Notes under the pieces: generated by a model
What the model was told of the DNA's origin: nothing
Database searches by the model: none
What the model saw: the letters and a program-made list of their open reading frames with translations, nothing else
Assembly: GCF_013408525.1 (NCBI RefSeq)
Contig: NZ_JACBZM010000001.1
Coordinates: 434,001 to 498,000, forward strand
DNA from: Nocardioides aromaticivorans
GTDB taxonomy: Bacteria; Actinomycetota; Actinomycetes; Propionibacteriales; Nocardioidaceae
Reading direction: 5' to 3'
Length of the DNA stretch: 64,000 nt
Shown: piece by piece, positions 22,437 through 31,903 of the stretch
Layout: each line of letters begins with the position of its first letter
How positions within the stretch are numbered: position 1 is the first letter of the stretch
Translations under genes and position numbers: made by a program

Positions 22437-24197
22437 TCACCCGACGAGCCGTACTCCGTTGCAGACCGGCGTCGGCACCGCGAAGACGTCGGCGCCGCCG
22501 AGCTGCAGGCCGAGCAACTTCGACAGCGGCGTGATCAGCGCGGACTGGAGGGCCGTCACCAGCGGGTTCAACGAGGAGGCGACGCCCGACAGGATGGGGT
22601 TGAGCACGGTGCTGTAGAGCGGGTCCGCGTTGAGGACCGCCTTGGTCTGGGTGCCGAACAGCCCGTAGACCACCGTCATCTTCGTGGTTCCCGACGTCGT
22701 GGCCGTCGTCGGGCCGAGGATGATCCCGCTCCCGCTCCCGACCGGAGTCGTGTAGCCACCCGGCAGGGGGACGGTGACGATCTTGTCGAAGGTGCTCACA
22801 CCGGACGAGCTGGCCGTGAGGGTCAGCCCCGTGTCGAGCTTGATCTCGGGTGGGTTCAGCAGGCTGCCGAGGCCGAGCAGGCTGAGGATCTGGTTCAGCA
22901 GCCCGCCGCTACCCAGCAGCGGCACGGTCACGTTGAGGTGGGCACCCAGGGACGCGGTCACGTTGATGCCGCCGACGACGGCTGAGGCGAGGTCGACCTT
23001 GATCGAGTCCGGTCCCGAGGCGTTGCAGGTCACGGCCATGAGCTGCGCGACCGCCTTGCCGAGGTCGATGTCGACGCTGACCTGCGTCTGGTCCAGCGCG
23101 ACGCCGACGTTCGCGAGGCCGAGGATGGAGACGTTGAGGTTCTTGGCCGGGATCGTCCCGGTCAGCTTGAGCCGGACCTGGGCCGTCTCGTTCGTGGTGC
23201 CCTTGCGCCCGCACTTCGTCCGCGGCGACTCGATGACGGTGAGCGTGGTGGTCGTGCTGACGAGCCCGGGCAGCGTGATCCCGAGGTTGGGGATGTTGAT
23301 CGCGTGACCCTCGTTGGCCACCAGGGCCGCGCCCGTGACCAGGTCCAGGACGTTGACCTGCGCGTCGAGGGCGGCCGCGTCGGTCGGCGCGGCGTCGAGG
23401 ATGTCGCCGATGCTGATGTGGGGTGTGCTGGCACCGATGGGGATGGCGCGCAGGAGGTTGGCCTCCACCAGCTTGCCCTGGGAGTCGAGCACCTTCGCCG
23501 CGGCGATGAAGAGCGCTCCGACCGAGACGTTGTCGAGCTCCAGGAGCTCGTCGACGGTGCCCACTCCCAGGCCGCCGACCTCGACGAGGTCGAGGAGTGA
23601 CACATTGGCGGCGGCCAGGCCCTTGTAGCTGACCAGGCTGAGGTTGAGGCTGCTGCTGAGGAGCCCCCCGAGCAGCGGGTTCAGCAGGGTCCCCTGGCTG
23701 CTGTCGAGGGAGGCGATGAACGACCCCAGACGGAAGCAGGCCGACTCGACCGACTCCGCCACTGCCCGGCGCCCCGCGTCACCGCTGGCGACGCCGGTGA
23801 CCCCGCCGAAGGCGAAGTCGACGCTCGTGTCCGCGGTCACCTCGACCGCCGTGGGTACGTCGCCGGCGGCGCCGGACACGAACGCGCCGTCCTGCATCGT
23901 GCCGAGGTCCCAGTCGAGGTCGGGGAGGTCGCCGATGGTGTCCCGGTTGCGTGCGAGGCTCTTCGCCATCGCCGCATCCATCGTCGCCCCGAGTGCGGAC
24001 TTGGTCCGCCCGTCCAGGTTGCGGGCGAGGTCGAGGGCGACCACGTCGGCGAGGGCCTGCATGTCGCGCCGGGCCGTGCGCTGCATCCCGATGTCGACCG
24101 CGAAGGCCGCGATCAGCACGAGCACCAGGGTCAGACCGACCCCCATGATCACCGCTGCTGCGCCGCGCTCCCCGCTCTCGCGGCGGCGGCTCGGCAT
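22437..24197 (-). CDS. Large secreted TadG-like protein A
   Basis: A 586-residue protein with the TadE/TadG-type N-terminal anchor: ERGAAAVIMGVGLTLVLVL, then FAVDIGMQRTARRDMQALAD. The remainder is a long extracellular domain, rich in Leu/Val/Ser/Thr repeats, with cysteines near its end (TPVCNGVRLVG). The ATG at 24197 overlaps the TadE-like gene stop by one base. A diverged paralogue (24863-26617) lies next door, with a similar ending (GADVFAVPTPVC and GADVYGVHATC). No pilus ATPase or prepilin peptidase gene is in the window. Function unknown. Confidence 0.75.
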   Translation of the reverse strand: MPSRRRESGERGAAAVIMGVGLTLVLVLIAAFAVDIGMQRTARRDMQALADVVALDLARNLDGRTKSALGATMDAAMAKSLARNRDTIGDLPDLDWDLGTMQDGAFVSGAAGDVPTAVEVTADTSVDFAFGGVTGVASGDAGRRAVAESVESACFRLGSFIASLDSSQGTLLNPLLGGLLSSSLNLSLVSYKGLAAANVSLLDLVEVGGLGVGTVDELLELDNVSVGALFIAAAKVLDSQGKLVEANLLRAIPIGASTPHISIGDILDAAPTDAAALDAQVNVLDLVTGAALVANEGHAINIPNLGITLPGLVSTTTTLTVIESPRTKCGRKGTTNETAQVRLKLTGTIPAKNLNVSILGLANVGVALDQTQVSVDIDLGKAVAQLMAVTCNASGPDSIKVDLASAVVGGINVTASLGAHLNVTVPLLGSGGLLNQILSLLGLGSLLNPPEIKLDTGLTLTASSSGVSTFDKIVTVPLPGGYTTPVGSGSGIILGPTTATTSGTTKMTVVYGLFGTQTKAVLNADPLYSTVLNPILSGVASSLNPLVTALQSALITPLSKLLGLQLGGADVFAVPTPVCNGVRLVG

Positions 24198-24688
24198 CAG
24201 CTGACCCTCGCGACGGCGGAGTAGCCCAGGTTGTCGGGAAGCACGATCCCCACGCCCGGGACGGGCAGGAGCGGATGGTCGTCGTACGCGTAGTCGAGGC
24301 TCACGGTGGCGCACTGGACGCTGGCGTCGTTGGCGCAGGCGGCGATCGTGATCGAGCAGGTCCCGACGTTCTCGTCGTTGCGCCGCAGGTTGCCGGCGAC
24401 GCCGGAGCAGGTCACGCCGTAGCTGTCGAGGGCCTCGTTGACCGCGTCGAGGGCGTTGCCGTCCCGATCCGCCGCGACCTGGGCCACGGCGGCGGCCCGG
24501 GCGCCCTCGGCGGCCGCCTGGCTGATCGCCTGACGGAAGCTCAGCATGTAGCCGTAGCTGATGATGCCGAAGACGAGGAGCAGCAGGATCGGCATGATCA
24601 GCGCGAACTCGACAGCGGCTGCCCCGCGCTCGGACCGACGCTCACCCGAACGTTCTCGAGCGCGCCCCCACAGCACACAACGCCCCAT
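24197..24688 (-). CDS. TadE-like pseudopilin-type protein
   Basis: 163 residues with the TadE signature ERGAAAVEFALIMPILLLLV, a hydrophobic N-terminal helix cleavable by a prepilin-type peptidase in related systems, and an exposed domain with four cysteines (VTCSG, GTCSI, AACAND, QCATV). ATG at 24688 has GGGGAGG 7 bases upstream; an in-frame GTG at 24763 is less likely. It is translated immediately before TadG-like protein A. Confidence 0.8.
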   Translation of the reverse strand: MGRCVLWGRARERSGERRSERGAAAVEFALIMPILLLLVFGIISYGYMLSFRQAISQAAAEGARAAAVAQVAADRDGNALDAVNEALDSYGVTCSGVAGNLRRNDENVGTCSITIAACANDASVQCATVSLDYAYDDHPLLPVPGVGIVLPDNLGYSAVARVS

Positions 24689-24862
24689 CGACCGGCCTCC
24701 CCGCCCTCGCTCCCATGACGCCCTCCCGAGTGGCGATTTCCGCACCCTAGTGCTGGCGTGCACGACGAGGGAACGCTTCCCGGGCGATTCTGCCCGTCCG
24801 AGCGACCGGGTCTAGTCCGTTGTGACTAGCCCCGTCATGACCTCGGTGACCCCGCCGTGGCG

Positions 24863-26617
24863 TCACCGCGAGAGCCGGGGTCGAGCGCACGTGGCGTGCA
24901 CGCCGTAGACGTCGGCGCCCGCGAGCCGGAGGCCGATCATCCGCGCGACCGGGCCGATGAAGTCCTGGTTGATGTTCGCGACGAGCGGGGTGAGCGACTT
25001 CTCGAAGAATCCCTTGCCCGAGGTGACGAGGGCATTCGTGATCAGCGACGTGAGTGCGGTGACGGCCGAGAGGTTGGCCGCCTTGCCGCCGAGCTTCACC
25101 GACAGGACCGTCGGCACGACCGTGGCCGGGTCGAGGACCATCGGCGAGCCCGTCGAGATCGGGGTCGTGTCGTTCGGGGGGAGCTTCAGGTCCGCGTGAC
25201 CGGTCCCGCCCGCGCTCGCGGTCCCGATGCTGAGCCGGACGTCCACCTCGATCGCCACCTTCGTGTTCAGCCCGAGCAGGCCGAGCAGGTTCGTGACCAG
25301 CGGGCCGAGACCGAGGTCCTGCAACGCCTTGAACTGGACGTCGCCGCCCACGGTCACGTTCGTCTCCAGCCGGTACGACGCCAGGCCGGTCGAGACATCG
25401 ACGCGGAAGGTCGTCGGGTCGGCCGCCGTGTTCTTGCCGCAGTGCACGGCCGGCGGGCTGACGACCTGGCCCTTGCCGGAGCCCGCGACGACCTGCAGGG
25501 ATCCCGTGCCCTTCGCGGTCTGGAGGGTTCCGAGGCCGGAGATGTTGAGGCTGGGCATGTTGGTGAACGTGATGCCGATGGTGCCGTCGAGCTGGGAGGT
25601 GTCCGCCACGGCCTGGGCGGAGTTGGGGGCGCCGCAGGCCAGCTCCGCGGCCGAGATGAGGTAGAGGGCCCCGGTGAACTGGAAGCCGACGCCGGGCACG
25701 TGGGCCTGGATGTTCGGGACCCCGAGGAAGTACTTGCCGTTGGCGAGGCGAGCCGAACCGACGAGGTCGAGCACGTCGAGGTCGACCGCGAGGGCCGCGG
25801 CGTCGGTCGGCGCGACGTGCAGCACGTCGCTCAGGGCGATGGCACCGACCGTGGCCGTGGTGTTCGAGGCGAGGATCTTGGTGAGCGCCTGGACGGCGAC
25901 GGTGTTGCCGCCCGGCTCCTTGCTGAGCGCCTCGATGGTCGCCGCGAGCACGTCGGAGTACTGGACCTGCCCGGACAGCAGCTCCTCCGGCGTACCGAAG
26001 ACCGAGGAGGCGGCCAGCTGGGCCAGCCGCACGTCGGCACCCGCCAGGGCCTTGTAGGAGACCAGGTCGAGCTTGACGCCCAGCAGCGCGTTCAACGGGG
26101 CGAGGACGGTGCTGTCGTCGGCGCGCACCGCCGCCACGAAGGAACCGAGCCGGAAGCACGTCGTCGAGGAGCTCTCCGCGACCGCGCTGCGCGCCGCGGC
26201 GCCGGACTCCGTCCCGGTGAAGGCGGCGAAGGCGAAGGCGACCTCGGTGCTCGCACCGACGCGGACCGCCGTGGGAACGCCGCTGCCGACCTCGTCGAAC
26301 TCGCCCTGCCACATCCGGCCCAGGCTGTAGTCGAGGTCGGCGTCCTCGCCGACGGAGTCGGCGTTGCGGGCCAGGCTCCGGGCGAGCGCCGCGTCCATCA
26401 CCGGCTGGAGCTGGCTGACCGTGCGGCCGTCCAGCTCCCGGGCGAGGTCCAGCGCGACGAGGTCGGCCACCGCCTGCATGTCGGACCGGGCGACGCGCTG
26501 GAGACCGAGGTCGACGACGAAGGCCGACCCGATCATCATCACGGCCAGCACGAAGACGACGACGAGCGTGACCGCTCCCCGCTCGTCCGTCCGGGTGCCC
26601 CGGAGCCGTCGCCACAT
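24863..26617 (-). CDS. Large secreted TadG-like protein B (paralogue of A)
   Basis: A 584-residue protein with the same architecture as 22437-24197: TadG-type anchor (DERGAVTLVVVFVLAVMM, VVDLGLQRVARSDMQAVADLVALDLAREL), a long extracellular domain and the terminal GADVYGVHATCARPRL. Shared blocks such as FRLGSFVAAV / FRLGSFIASL show tandem duplication followed by strong divergence. ATG at 26617 has GGGGAGG 5 bases upstream. It is separated from the TadE-like gene by about 175 bases, so it may have its own transcript. Confidence 0.75.
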   Translation of the reverse strand: MWRRLRGTRTDERGAVTLVVVFVLAVMMIGSAFVVDLGLQRVARSDMQAVADLVALDLARELDGRTVSQLQPVMDAALARSLARNADSVGEDADLDYSLGRMWQGEFDEVGSGVPTAVRVGASTEVAFAFAAFTGTESGAAARSAVAESSSTTCFRLGSFVAAVRADDSTVLAPLNALLGVKLDLVSYKALAGADVRLAQLAASSVFGTPEELLSGQVQYSDVLAATIEALSKEPGGNTVAVQALTKILASNTTATVGAIALSDVLHVAPTDAAALAVDLDVLDLVGSARLANGKYFLGVPNIQAHVPGVGFQFTGALYLISAAELACGAPNSAQAVADTSQLDGTIGITFTNMPSLNISGLGTLQTAKGTGSLQVVAGSGKGQVVSPPAVHCGKNTAADPTTFRVDVSTGLASYRLETNVTVGGDVQFKALQDLGLGPLVTNLLGLLGLNTKVAIEVDVRLSIGTASAGGTGHADLKLPPNDTTPISTGSPMVLDPATVVPTVLSVKLGGKAANLSAVTALTSLITNALVTSGKGFFEKSLTPLVANINQDFIGPVARMIGLRLAGADVYGVHATCARPRLSR

Positions 26618-26741
26618 GGCGCCCTCCCCGATGCCGTGTCGCAGACAGGACGACCCCATGCCGTCCCTGACACCATGAGGTCGGCAGGTGGGCCGACGAC
26701 GCAAGGCATCGGCCGGAAATCAGGACGAAGTCCCGCTCCGG

Positions 26742-27050
26742 TCAGGACTTCGGGAGCTCCAGGTCCGAGGTGGCCAGCTCCTCCACGTTGACGTCCTTGA
26801 AGGTCAGGACCTTGACGTTCTTCGCGAACCGGGCCGGGCGGTACATGTCCCACACCCAGGCGTCCGCGATCGTGACCTCGAAGAACACGTCCGTGCCCTC
26901 CGAGCGGGCCTTCACGTCGACCGAGTTGCAGAGGTAGAACCGGCGGTCGGTCTCGACGACGTACTTGAAGATGCCGACGACGTCGCGGTACTCCCGGTAG
27001 AGGTTCAGCTCCTGCTCGGTCTCGTACTTCTCGAGGTCCTCGGCGCTCAC
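26742..27050 (-). CDS. DUF2469 family protein
   Basis: A 102-residue cytoplasmic protein (SAEDLEKYETEQELNLYREY, WVWDMYRPARF). This family is found next to rnhB across actinobacteria. Its function is unknown. The GTG at 27050 overlaps the rnhB stop by 4 bases. Confidence 0.9.
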   Translation of the reverse strand: MSAEDLEKYETEQELNLYREYRDVVGIFKYVVETDRRFYLCNSVDVKARSEGTDVFFEVTIADAWVWDMYRPARFAKNVKVLTFKDVNVEELATSDLELPKS

Positions 27051-27748
27051 GAGCCCGACTCTAGCCGCCGCTCGTCCACTTCCTCCGGCAACGGCTCGAG
27101 TCCGGCCGCGCGTCGTACGTTCACGAAGCGCATCCGGTGGATCGGCGAGGGTCCGTGCTCCTCGAGCGCAGCGGTGTGGGTGGCCGTGATGTAGCCCTTG
27201 TGGGTCTTGAAGTCGTACGCCGGCCACTGCTCGTCGAGGTCGAGCATGATCCGGTCGCGGGTGACCTTCGCCAGCACCGACGCGGCTGCGACGCAGGCCG
27301 CGACCCGGTCGCCCTTCCACACCGCGAGCCCGGGCACGCCCAGCCCGTCGACCGGGAACCCGTCCGTCAGCACGTACGACGGCGGGACGGCCAGCTTCGC
27401 GACGGCCCGCCGCAGCGCCTCCACGTTGGCGACGTGCATCCCCAGCCGGTCGCACTCCTCCTGGGAGACCACGACGACCGACCAGGCCAGGGCGCGTCGG
27501 ACGACCTGCTCGTAGCAGCGCTCCCGCGCCGCGGCGGTCAGCAGCTTGGAGTCGGCGAGCCCGGGGACGATGCCGGCCTTGCCCGGCGGCAGGATCGCCG
27601 CACCGGCGACCAGCGGCCCGGCGCAGGCGCCGCGGCCGGCCTCGTCGACGCCGGCGACCGGCTCGAGGCCGTGGCGGCGCAGGGCGCGCTCGTAGCCGTA
27701 GATCCCGGCGTCGCGTCGTACGGTCGAGCCGCGGGGCAGTGTGGTCAT
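27047..27748 (-). CDS. rnhB: Ribonuclease HII
   Basis: Removes ribonucleotides from DNA. 233 residues. The active-site motif GVDEAGRGACAGPLV is present. Other family blocks: LADSKLLTAAARE, ASVLAKVTRDRIML and FKTHKGYITATH. It follows lepB by 22 bases and is coupled to the DUF2469 gene. Confidence 0.96.
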   Translation of the reverse strand: MTTLPRGSTVRRDAGIYGYERALRRHGLEPVAGVDEAGRGACAGPLVAGAAILPPGKAGIVPGLADSKLLTAAARERCYEQVVRRALAWSVVVVSQEECDRLGMHVANVEALRRAVAKLAVPPSYVLTDGFPVDGLGVPGLAVWKGDRVAACVAAASVLAKVTRDRIMLDLDEQWPAYDFKTHKGYITATHTAALEEHGPSPIHRMRFVNVRRAAGLEPLPEEVDERRLESGS

Positions 27749-27770
27749 GCCGGCACCTCAGTCGCCCGTC

Positions 27771-28616
27771 TCAGCCGACCTGGGCGACGCCGACCTTCTC
27801 GGCCTTCTCGACCAGGTCGTCGGACGGCGACCCGGGGACATCGTCGAAGACCTCCGGGCGGCTGATCCAGCGCCAGCGGTCACGGGGCCAGATCAGCGTG
27901 AAGACCTTGCCGACCACGAGGTCGCGGTCGACCCACGGGCTCTGCGTGCAGGGGTCCTCGTCGGGGCTGCAGAGGTGGGCACGGGAGTCGGCGGAGTGCT
28001 CGCGGTTGTCGCCCATCACGAAGAGCTTGCCCTTGGGCACCGGCCCGATGGTCCACGAGCACGGGCGCACCTTGGAGGAGTCGGGCTCGACGACCCACTC
28101 GATGTAGCCGTCGCAGCCGCGCGAGTCGTGGCGGACGTAGTCCTCCTCGTCGATGGCCTTGCCGTTGACCTCGATCCGGCCCTGCTCGTCGCAGCACACG
28201 ATGACGTCGCCCTCGGCGCCGATGACGCGCTTCACGAGGTGGCCGCCGGTCGGGTAGAGGCCCACCTTCGACAGGAGGTTGGCGAAGCCGGTCGGGCCCT
28301 GGGAGTCGGCGGTGGCGAGCCAGGAGCCGGGGTCCTCGAAGACGACGACGTCGCCGCGCGACGGGTTGCCGCCGAACCAGTAGGAGACCTTCTGGACCAG
28401 GATCCGGTCGTTCTTGACCAGGCCCGGCTCCATCGACTCCGACGGGATGTAGAAGGCCTGCACGAACAGTGCCTTGATCAGCACGGCGAGGCCCAGGGCC
28501 ACGGCGAGCAGCAGGATGCTCTCCTGCCAGACCGGCAGGTGCTTGCGGGGCGCGGCGTGGCCGTGCCGCCCCCGGGCGCCGTCGGTGGCCGGGGCGTCGG
28601 TCTCGTCGCTCGTCAC
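27771..28616 (-). CDS. lepB: Type I signal peptidase
   Basis: Cleaves Sec and Tat signal peptides at the outer membrane face. 281 residues. N-terminal transmembrane helix (ILLLAVALGLAVLIKALFV), catalytic Ser in IPSESMEPG, Lys in LVKRVIGAEGD and GDNREHSADSR near the end. GTG at 28616. It is separated from rplS by a hairpin that should limit read-through. Confidence 0.95.
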   Translation of the reverse strand: MTSDETDAPATDGARGRHGHAAPRKHLPVWQESILLLAVALGLAVLIKALFVQAFYIPSESMEPGLVKNDRILVQKVSYWFGGNPSRGDVVVFEDPGSWLATADSQGPTGFANLLSKVGLYPTGGHLVKRVIGAEGDVIVCCDEQGRIEVNGKAIDEEDYVRHDSRGCDGYIEWVVEPDSSKVRPCSWTIGPVPKGKLFVMGDNREHSADSRAHLCSPDEDPCTQSPWVDRDLVVGKVFTLIWPRDRWRWISRPEVFDDVPGSPSDDLVEKAEKVGVAQVG

Positions 28617-28653
28617 GATGGTCGAGTCTATGCACGTCCCGGTCGGGAAAGCA

Positions 28654-28684
28654 CGAAGGCCCGACCATGACGGTCGGGCCTTCG
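28654..28684 (-). terminator. rplS terminator hairpin
   Basis: A perfect 13-bp stem (28654-28666 with 28672-28684, 5-base loop) starts 15 bases after the rplS stop. The T-run is short (TTT), so termination may be partial. Confidence 0.8.
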
Positions 28685-28698
28685 GGACGAAGCGGGGA

Positions 28699-29061
28699 TC
28701 AGACCTCGCGACGCTCCTTGATCTTGGCCTTCTTGCCGGTGAGGTTGCGCAGGTAGTAGAGCTTCGCGCGGCGCACGTCACCGTAGGTGACGACCTCGAT
28801 CTGCTCGAAGATCGGCGAGTGGAGCGGGAAGGTGCGCTCGACACCGACGCCGAAGGAGACCTTGCGGACCGTGAAGGTGCGGCCGACGCCCGAACCGTGG
28901 ATGCGGATGACGACACCCTGGAAGACCTGGACGCGGGACCGGTTGCCCTCGACGACCTTGACGTGGACCTTGACGGTGTCACCGGCGCGGAAGGCGGGGA
29001 CGTCGTCACGCTTCGCGGCGTTGCCGAGCTCGGTGACGACGGCGGGGCTGGGGTTGCTCAT
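28699..29061 (-). CDS. rplS: 50S ribosomal protein L19
   Basis: 120 residues with the standard L19 blocks ([39 protein letters not shown]). ATG at 29061 has AGGAG 6 bases upstream; the in-frame extension to 29082 is not family-like. In actinobacteria trmD normally lies directly upstream; here Fic and amt1 intervene. Confidence 0.98.
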   Translation of the reverse strand: MSNPSPAVVTELGNAAKRDDVPAFRAGDTVKVHVKVVEGNRSRVQVFQGVVIRIHGSGVGRTFTVRKVSFGVGVERTFPLHSPIFEQIEVVTYGDVRRAKLYYLRNLTGKKAKIKERREV

Positions 29062-29224
29062 GATTCTCCTCGCGAGTGCCACAGGTCAGCCGCGGTAGTA
29101 GTGGTTCGATCGAAGCGGCGGCACGGTCGACGATTCCCCTGTGGCAGAAGCGTCCGCGACACCGACGAAGAATCTTCGCACAGCCGTCACCGCGACCGGA
29201 AATCCCGGCTGGAAGGATGCTCCC

Positions 29225-30478
29225 ATGACCGGACCCGCGGAGGAGGCGCCGCCTCCCGACGCCTCGCGCGACTGGCAGCCCCACGCGCGCGAGGTCCGGC
29301 CCTGGCGCCAGCGCGCACCCCGGGGGCCCGCCGCCGACCGCCGCCTGGACCGGATCACGGTCGCCCTGCCGCCGTACGTCGCCGGGCTGGACCTGCCGAT
29401 GGACCGCTCGCTGGCGGCGATGACGACGGCCAGCGCGGGCGACCTGAGCCACCTCGACCTCGTCCACGGGCGCACCCTGAGCGCCCTCAACCACCTCCTG
29501 CTGCGGACCGAGGCGGTGGACTCGTCGAAGATCGAGAACGTCGACGCCAGCCTCGCCGACTACGGGCGGGCGCTCCTCGGCGTCGGCGCCAACGCCTCGG
29601 CGGTGTCCATGGCGTCGGCGACGGCGGCACTGACGCGCATGATCCGCGACGCCGACACCTCGCGCGCGATCCGCCCGGAGGCGATCCTGCAGGCCCACCA
29701 CGACCTGTTCCGTCGTACCCCGTCCGAGGCCCACCGTGCCGGCACCTTCCGTACGACGCAGAACTGGGTCGGCGGCAGCGACTGGTCCCCGCTCGGCGCC
29801 CTCCACGTGCCGCCACCACCGGAGACCGTGGCCGGCTACCTCGACGACCTGTTCACCTACGCCAACCGCGACGACGTGCCGCCCGTCGTGCAGGCCGCGG
29901 TCGTGCACGCCCAGTTCGAGTCGATCCACCCGTTCATCGACGGCAACGGCCGGATCGGGCGCGCACTGATCCACGCCGTGCTCCGACGTCGCCGCGCCAC
30001 CCGTCACCTCACCGTGCCGATCGCGTCGGCGCTGGTGTCCCACCGTGAGCGCTACTTCGCTGCCCTCGGCGACTACCGCGACGGCACCGCACGGACGATG
30101 GTGGCGATGCTGGCCTCGGCCGTCCGGATCGCGACCGCGGAGTCGTGGGTGACGGCCACCCGGCTCAACGAGGTCCGCGGGGCCTGGGGTGCGGCCGTCG
30201 GCGGCTCGCGGCCGGGCACTCCCCTGCACCGCACGCTGGACCTGCTGACCGAGCAGCCGATCGTGAACGCCGCGCTGGTGGCCGAGCGGGTCGACGTACC
30301 GGAGGACGAGGCGGCGGCGGTGATCGATGCGCTGACGAGGGCAGGGGTGCTGCGCCGGGCCCCCCGCTCCCGCCGTGCGCCGGTCTGGCTGGCCGGCGCG
30401 GTGCTCGACGAGGTCACCGACCTGAGCGACCGGATCCAGGCCTCGAGCCGCCGCATGCGCGAGGCCCGCCCCGGCTGA
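29225..30478 (+). CDS. Fic-domain AMP-transferase, class II
   Basis: 417 residues with a complete catalytic motif HPFIDGNGRIGR in the second half. Near residue 100 is SSKIEN, matching the inhibitory (S/T)xxxE(G/N) helix, placed N-terminal to the Fic core, which defines class II Fic proteins (self-inhibited). A winged-helix-like C-terminal region (EQPIVNAALVAERVDVPED) follows. ATG at 29225 has GGAAGG 8 bases upstream. No antitoxin gene is adjacent, as expected for a self-inhibited type. It stands on the opposite strand inside a ribosomal-protein block, suggesting a later insertion. Confidence 0.88.
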   Translation: MTGPAEEAPPPDASRDWQPHAREVRPWRQRAPRGPAADRRLDRITVALPPYVAGLDLPMDRSLAAMTTASAGDLSHLDLVHGRTLSALNHLLLRTEAVDSSKIENVDASLADYGRALLGVGANASAVSMASATAALTRMIRDADTSRAIRPEAILQAHHDLFRRTPSEAHRAGTFRTTQNWVGGSDWSPLGALHVPPPPETVAGYLDDLFTYANRDDVPPVVQAAVVHAQFESIHPFIDGNGRIGRALIHAVLRRRRATRHLTVPIASALVSHRERYFAALGDYRDGTARTMVAMLASAVRIATAESWVTATRLNEVRGAWGAAVGGSRPGTPLHRTLDLLTEQPIVNAALVAERVDVPEDEAAAVIDALTRAGVLRRAPRSRRAPVWLAGAVLDEVTDLSDRIQASSRRMREARPG

Positions 30479-30510
30479 GCCGGAGCGGGCCTCGTGCGGA
30501 GCTGGGTGGA

Positions 30511-31734
30511 TCAGTCGATCGCGTAGCCCTCGCCGTGCAGGACCAGGTCGATTCCGGCGATCTCGTCCTCCTCCTTGGCGCGGAAGCCGATCGTCTTCTC
30601 GATGACCGTGCCGATGACGAACGCCATCACGAAGGAGTACGCCGCCACGCCCAGCGAGGTCACCACCTGGGTGCCGAGCTGGTCGAGGTTGCCGCCGCCG
30701 GTGAACAGGCCGGTGTCGGTGGCGAAGAAGCCGAGGAACCAGCAGCCGATGAAGCCGCCGACCATGTGGATGCCGACCACGTCGAGCGTGTCGTCGAAGC
30801 CGAGCTTGAACTTCAGGTCGATCGCGAAGGCGCAGACGGCGCCCGCGATGAGGCCGAGGAGCAGCGACCAGGCCGGGGTGAGGAACGCACAGGCCGGGGT
30901 GATCGCGACCAGGCCGGCGACGGCACCGGAGGCGGCGCCGACCGCGGTGGCCTTGCCCTCCTTGAACTGCTCCACGACGATCCAGCCGATCATCGCGGCC
31001 GCCGGGGCACCGACGGTGTTGAGGAAGATCAGGCCCGCGCCGGCCTCGCCGGTGTTGAGGCCGGTGTTGAAGCCGAACCAGCCGAACCACAGGATCGCGG
31101 CACCGATGAGCACCAGCGGGACGTTGTGCGGCTGCGCCTCCTCCTTGGAGAAGCCGACCTTGCGCTTGCCGAGGACCAGCGCGAGGGCGAGCGCCGCGGC
31201 GCCGGCGTTGATGTGGACCGCCGTACCACCGGCCCAGTCCATCGTGGCGGTGTCACCGAAGCCGAACTTGCCGACCCAGCCGGTCATGCCGTTGTCGTCG
31301 AACGCCCAGACCCACCCCTGGACGAGGAAGTACACGGTGGTGGCCCACACGCCGGCGAAGAGCATCCACGGCCAGAAGCGCGCACGGTCGGCGATGGCTC
31401 CCGAGATGAGCGCGACCGTGATGATGGCGAACGAGGCACCGAAGGCCACGCCGGCGAGCGGGGAGCCGTCGGTCACCTTGGACAGGTCCTCGAGGGCGAA
31501 GTCGGAGAACGGGTTGGCGACGAAGTTGCCGATGCCCTCGCCGTCCAGCAGGCCCATGTTGAACCCGTAGAGGATCCACAGGACGCTGACGAGGCCCATC
31601 GAGCCGAAGCTCAGCATCATCATGGAGACGACGCTCTTGGACTTGACCAGGCCGCCGTAGAAGAAGGCGACGCCTGGCGTCATGAAGATGACGAGTGCGG
31701 TGCTGAGCAGCAACCACGCGGTCGAGTCGGTCAT
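30511..31734 (-). CDS. amt: Ammonium transporter Amt (amt1)
   Basis: An 11-helix Amt/Mep/Rh channel, 407 residues. The pore twin-His pair is intact: AVHINAG and VVGIHMVGG. It begins MTDSTAWLLLSTALVIFM. ATG at 31734 has GAGAGG 6 bases upstream. Unlike amt2 and amt3 it has no adjacent glnK. A GlnR-like site lies 100 bases upstream. It converges on the Fic gene and sits downstream of trmD. Confidence 0.95.
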   Translation of the reverse strand: MTDSTAWLLLSTALVIFMTPGVAFFYGGLVKSKSVVSMMMLSFGSMGLVSVLWILYGFNMGLLDGEGIGNFVANPFSDFALEDLSKVTDGSPLAGVAFGASFAIITVALISGAIADRARFWPWMLFAGVWATTVYFLVQGWVWAFDDNGMTGWVGKFGFGDTATMDWAGGTAVHINAGAAALALALVLGKRKVGFSKEEAQPHNVPLVLIGAAILWFGWFGFNTGLNTGEAGAGLIFLNTVGAPAAAMIGWIVVEQFKEGKATAVGAASGAVAGLVAITPACAFLTPAWSLLLGLIAGAVCAFAIDLKFKLGFDDTLDVVGIHMVGGFIGCWFLGFFATDTGLFTGGGNLDQLGTQVVTSLGVAAYSFVMAFVIGTVIEKTIGFRAKEEDEIAGIDLVLHGEGYAID

Positions 31735-31833
31735 TGGTACCTCTCGGGTCTCTCGGGAACCTGCGGGAGCAGCGGTGCTCCTCGCGTCTGCCCCGACTCT
31801 GACCCCGCGTGGTTTCACCCAGAGGAGACGATC

Positions 31834-31869
31834 GTTTCCCGCTTGTTACAGGTTTCACCAGCGTGTGTC
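31834..31869 (-). promoter_or_regulatory. GlnR-like operator upstream of amt1
   Basis: On the + strand the element reads GTTTC-n6-GTTAC-n2-GTTTC-n8-GTGTC. The reverse strand contains the GTnAC-n6-GAAAC half-pair of the Streptomyces GlnR box. The same spacing pattern is seen before amt3 and, nearly, amt2. It lies between the trmD stop and the amt1 start. Confidence 0.65.
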
Positions 31870-31903
31870 GCCCCGGTGAACACGGGCCCGGCCGAACCGC
31901 CGC

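Noticed and set aside
29082..29145. Start of rplS at 29082
   Set aside because: Family start and AGGAG position favour 29061; the extension MALARRI is non-conserved.
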